DNA of 5,012 nucleotides from Nitrosarchaeum sp. (GTDB lineage: Archaea; Thermoproteota; Nitrososphaeria; Nitrososphaerales; Nitrosopumilaceae), in NCBI GenBank assembly GCA_016234975.1, contig JACRND010000027.1, positions 1 to 5,012 of the forward strand, written 5' to 3'. Shown here one piece after another: positions 4,644-5,012 of the stretch. Position 1 is the first letter of the stretch, and the number at the start of each line of letters is the position of its first letter. The position numbers and the translations under genes are program-made. Under the pieces are notes generated by a model. The model saw nothing but the letters and a program-made list of their open reading frames with translations. It was not told the origin of the DNA and made no database searches.

Positions 4644-5012
4644 ATGGCAAATGCATATCTTGTAGTTAGAATAAAAGGTCAAGCTGATTGTCCTTATTGG
4701 GCAACTACAACTATGACCTTGCTAAAATTAGATAAGAAATACCGTGCTACAATTTTACCTGCTAAAGAAAATACCTTGGGAATGCTAAACAAAGTAAAAC
4801 ACTATGTGTCTTGGATTGAGTTGGATGCTAGTTTGGCAAAAGAACTCATTGACAAAAAAGCAAGAAAAGAAGGTTATCAAAAAATTACTGCTACTGATCT
4901 TAAAGAACTTGGATTTGCTAGTACTGAAGCACTTGGCTCAGCACTAGCTGAAGGTAAGGCAACTCTTTCTAAACTAAAACCTCTGAAACCTTGGTTTGCT
5001 TTAGCTCCGCCA
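4644..5012 (+). CDS. rpl30: 50S ribosomal protein L30 (uL30), 3' end outside the window
   Basis: The frame starting at ATG 4644 is open for 123 codons to the last base, with no stop seen, so the gene continues beyond the window. It opens MANAYLVVRIKGQADCPYWA, the uL30 N-terminal beta strand with a basic loop. LLKLDKKYRATILPAKENT and LGMLNKVKHYVSWIELD match the most conserved part of archaeal uL30/eL7, a large-subunit protein contacting 23S rRNA. The region near residues 90-110 (DLKELGFASTEALGSALAEG) and the near-terminal KPLKPWFALAPP also fit the archaeal long form of about 150 residues. Probably 20-35 residues are missing. It lies 6 nt after rps5, the usual archaeal order; rpl15 would be expected next. 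Confidence 0.92.
   Translation, partial: MANAYLVVRIKGQADCPYWATTTMTLLKLDKKYRATILPAKENTLGMLNKVKHYVSWIELDASLAKELIDKKARKEGYQKITATDLKELGFASTEALGSALAEGKATLSKLKPLKPWFALAPP

Overview
The window is A+T-rich archaeal chromosome with the character of an ammonia-oxidising Nitrososphaerota (Thaumarchaeota), most likely the Nitrosopumilus group. The evidence is archaeal-type ribosomal proteins (uL18, uS5, uL30), an alpha-type prefoldin next to an archaeal FtsY, TATA-type promoters, very short or absent 5' leaders, and T-tract termination. The lineage is judged from remembered protein resemblance, not from a search. All genes I can support lie on the + strand, and no gap is longer than about 190 bases.

Layout: (1) 1-88, upstream region of sod with short AT-rich repeats. 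(2) 89-709, a complete Fe/Mn-family superoxide dismutase, closed by a T-rich terminator. (3) 710-893, an AT-rich spacer holding that terminator and the promoter region of the next operon. (4) 894-3510, a tightly packed operon pfdA-ftsY-argF: 4 nt separate pfdA from ftsY, and ftsY overlaps argF by 4 nt (ATGA). (5) 3511-3546, a short spacer with a clear TATA box. (6) 3547-5012, ribosomal genes rpl18-rps5-rpl30, the distal part of the archaeal spc-type operon. rpl30 runs off the window end.

The genes are housekeeping: oxygen-radical defence, co-translational chaperoning and membrane targeting (prefoldin, SRP receptor), arginine synthesis and ribosome assembly. I see no mobile element, CRISPR array, RNA gene or defence system, and no convincing undescribed multi-gene system.

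The points of interest are within genes. ftsY is split by a +1 frameshift at the boundary of its N and G domains, in an A-rich run, and is probably one 425-residue protein in reality. FtsY also carries a roughly 130-residue charged C-terminal tail ending in a basic-aromatic motif. uS5 begins with a Gly/Pro/Arg tract made of base-identical 18-bp units, and appears to lack the archaeal/eukaryotic N-terminal segment that should follow it. ArgF has Ser-Ile-His where the ornithine-binding loop normally reads Ser-Met-Gly. The frameshift and the uS5 gap should both be checked against raw reads before being treated as biology.
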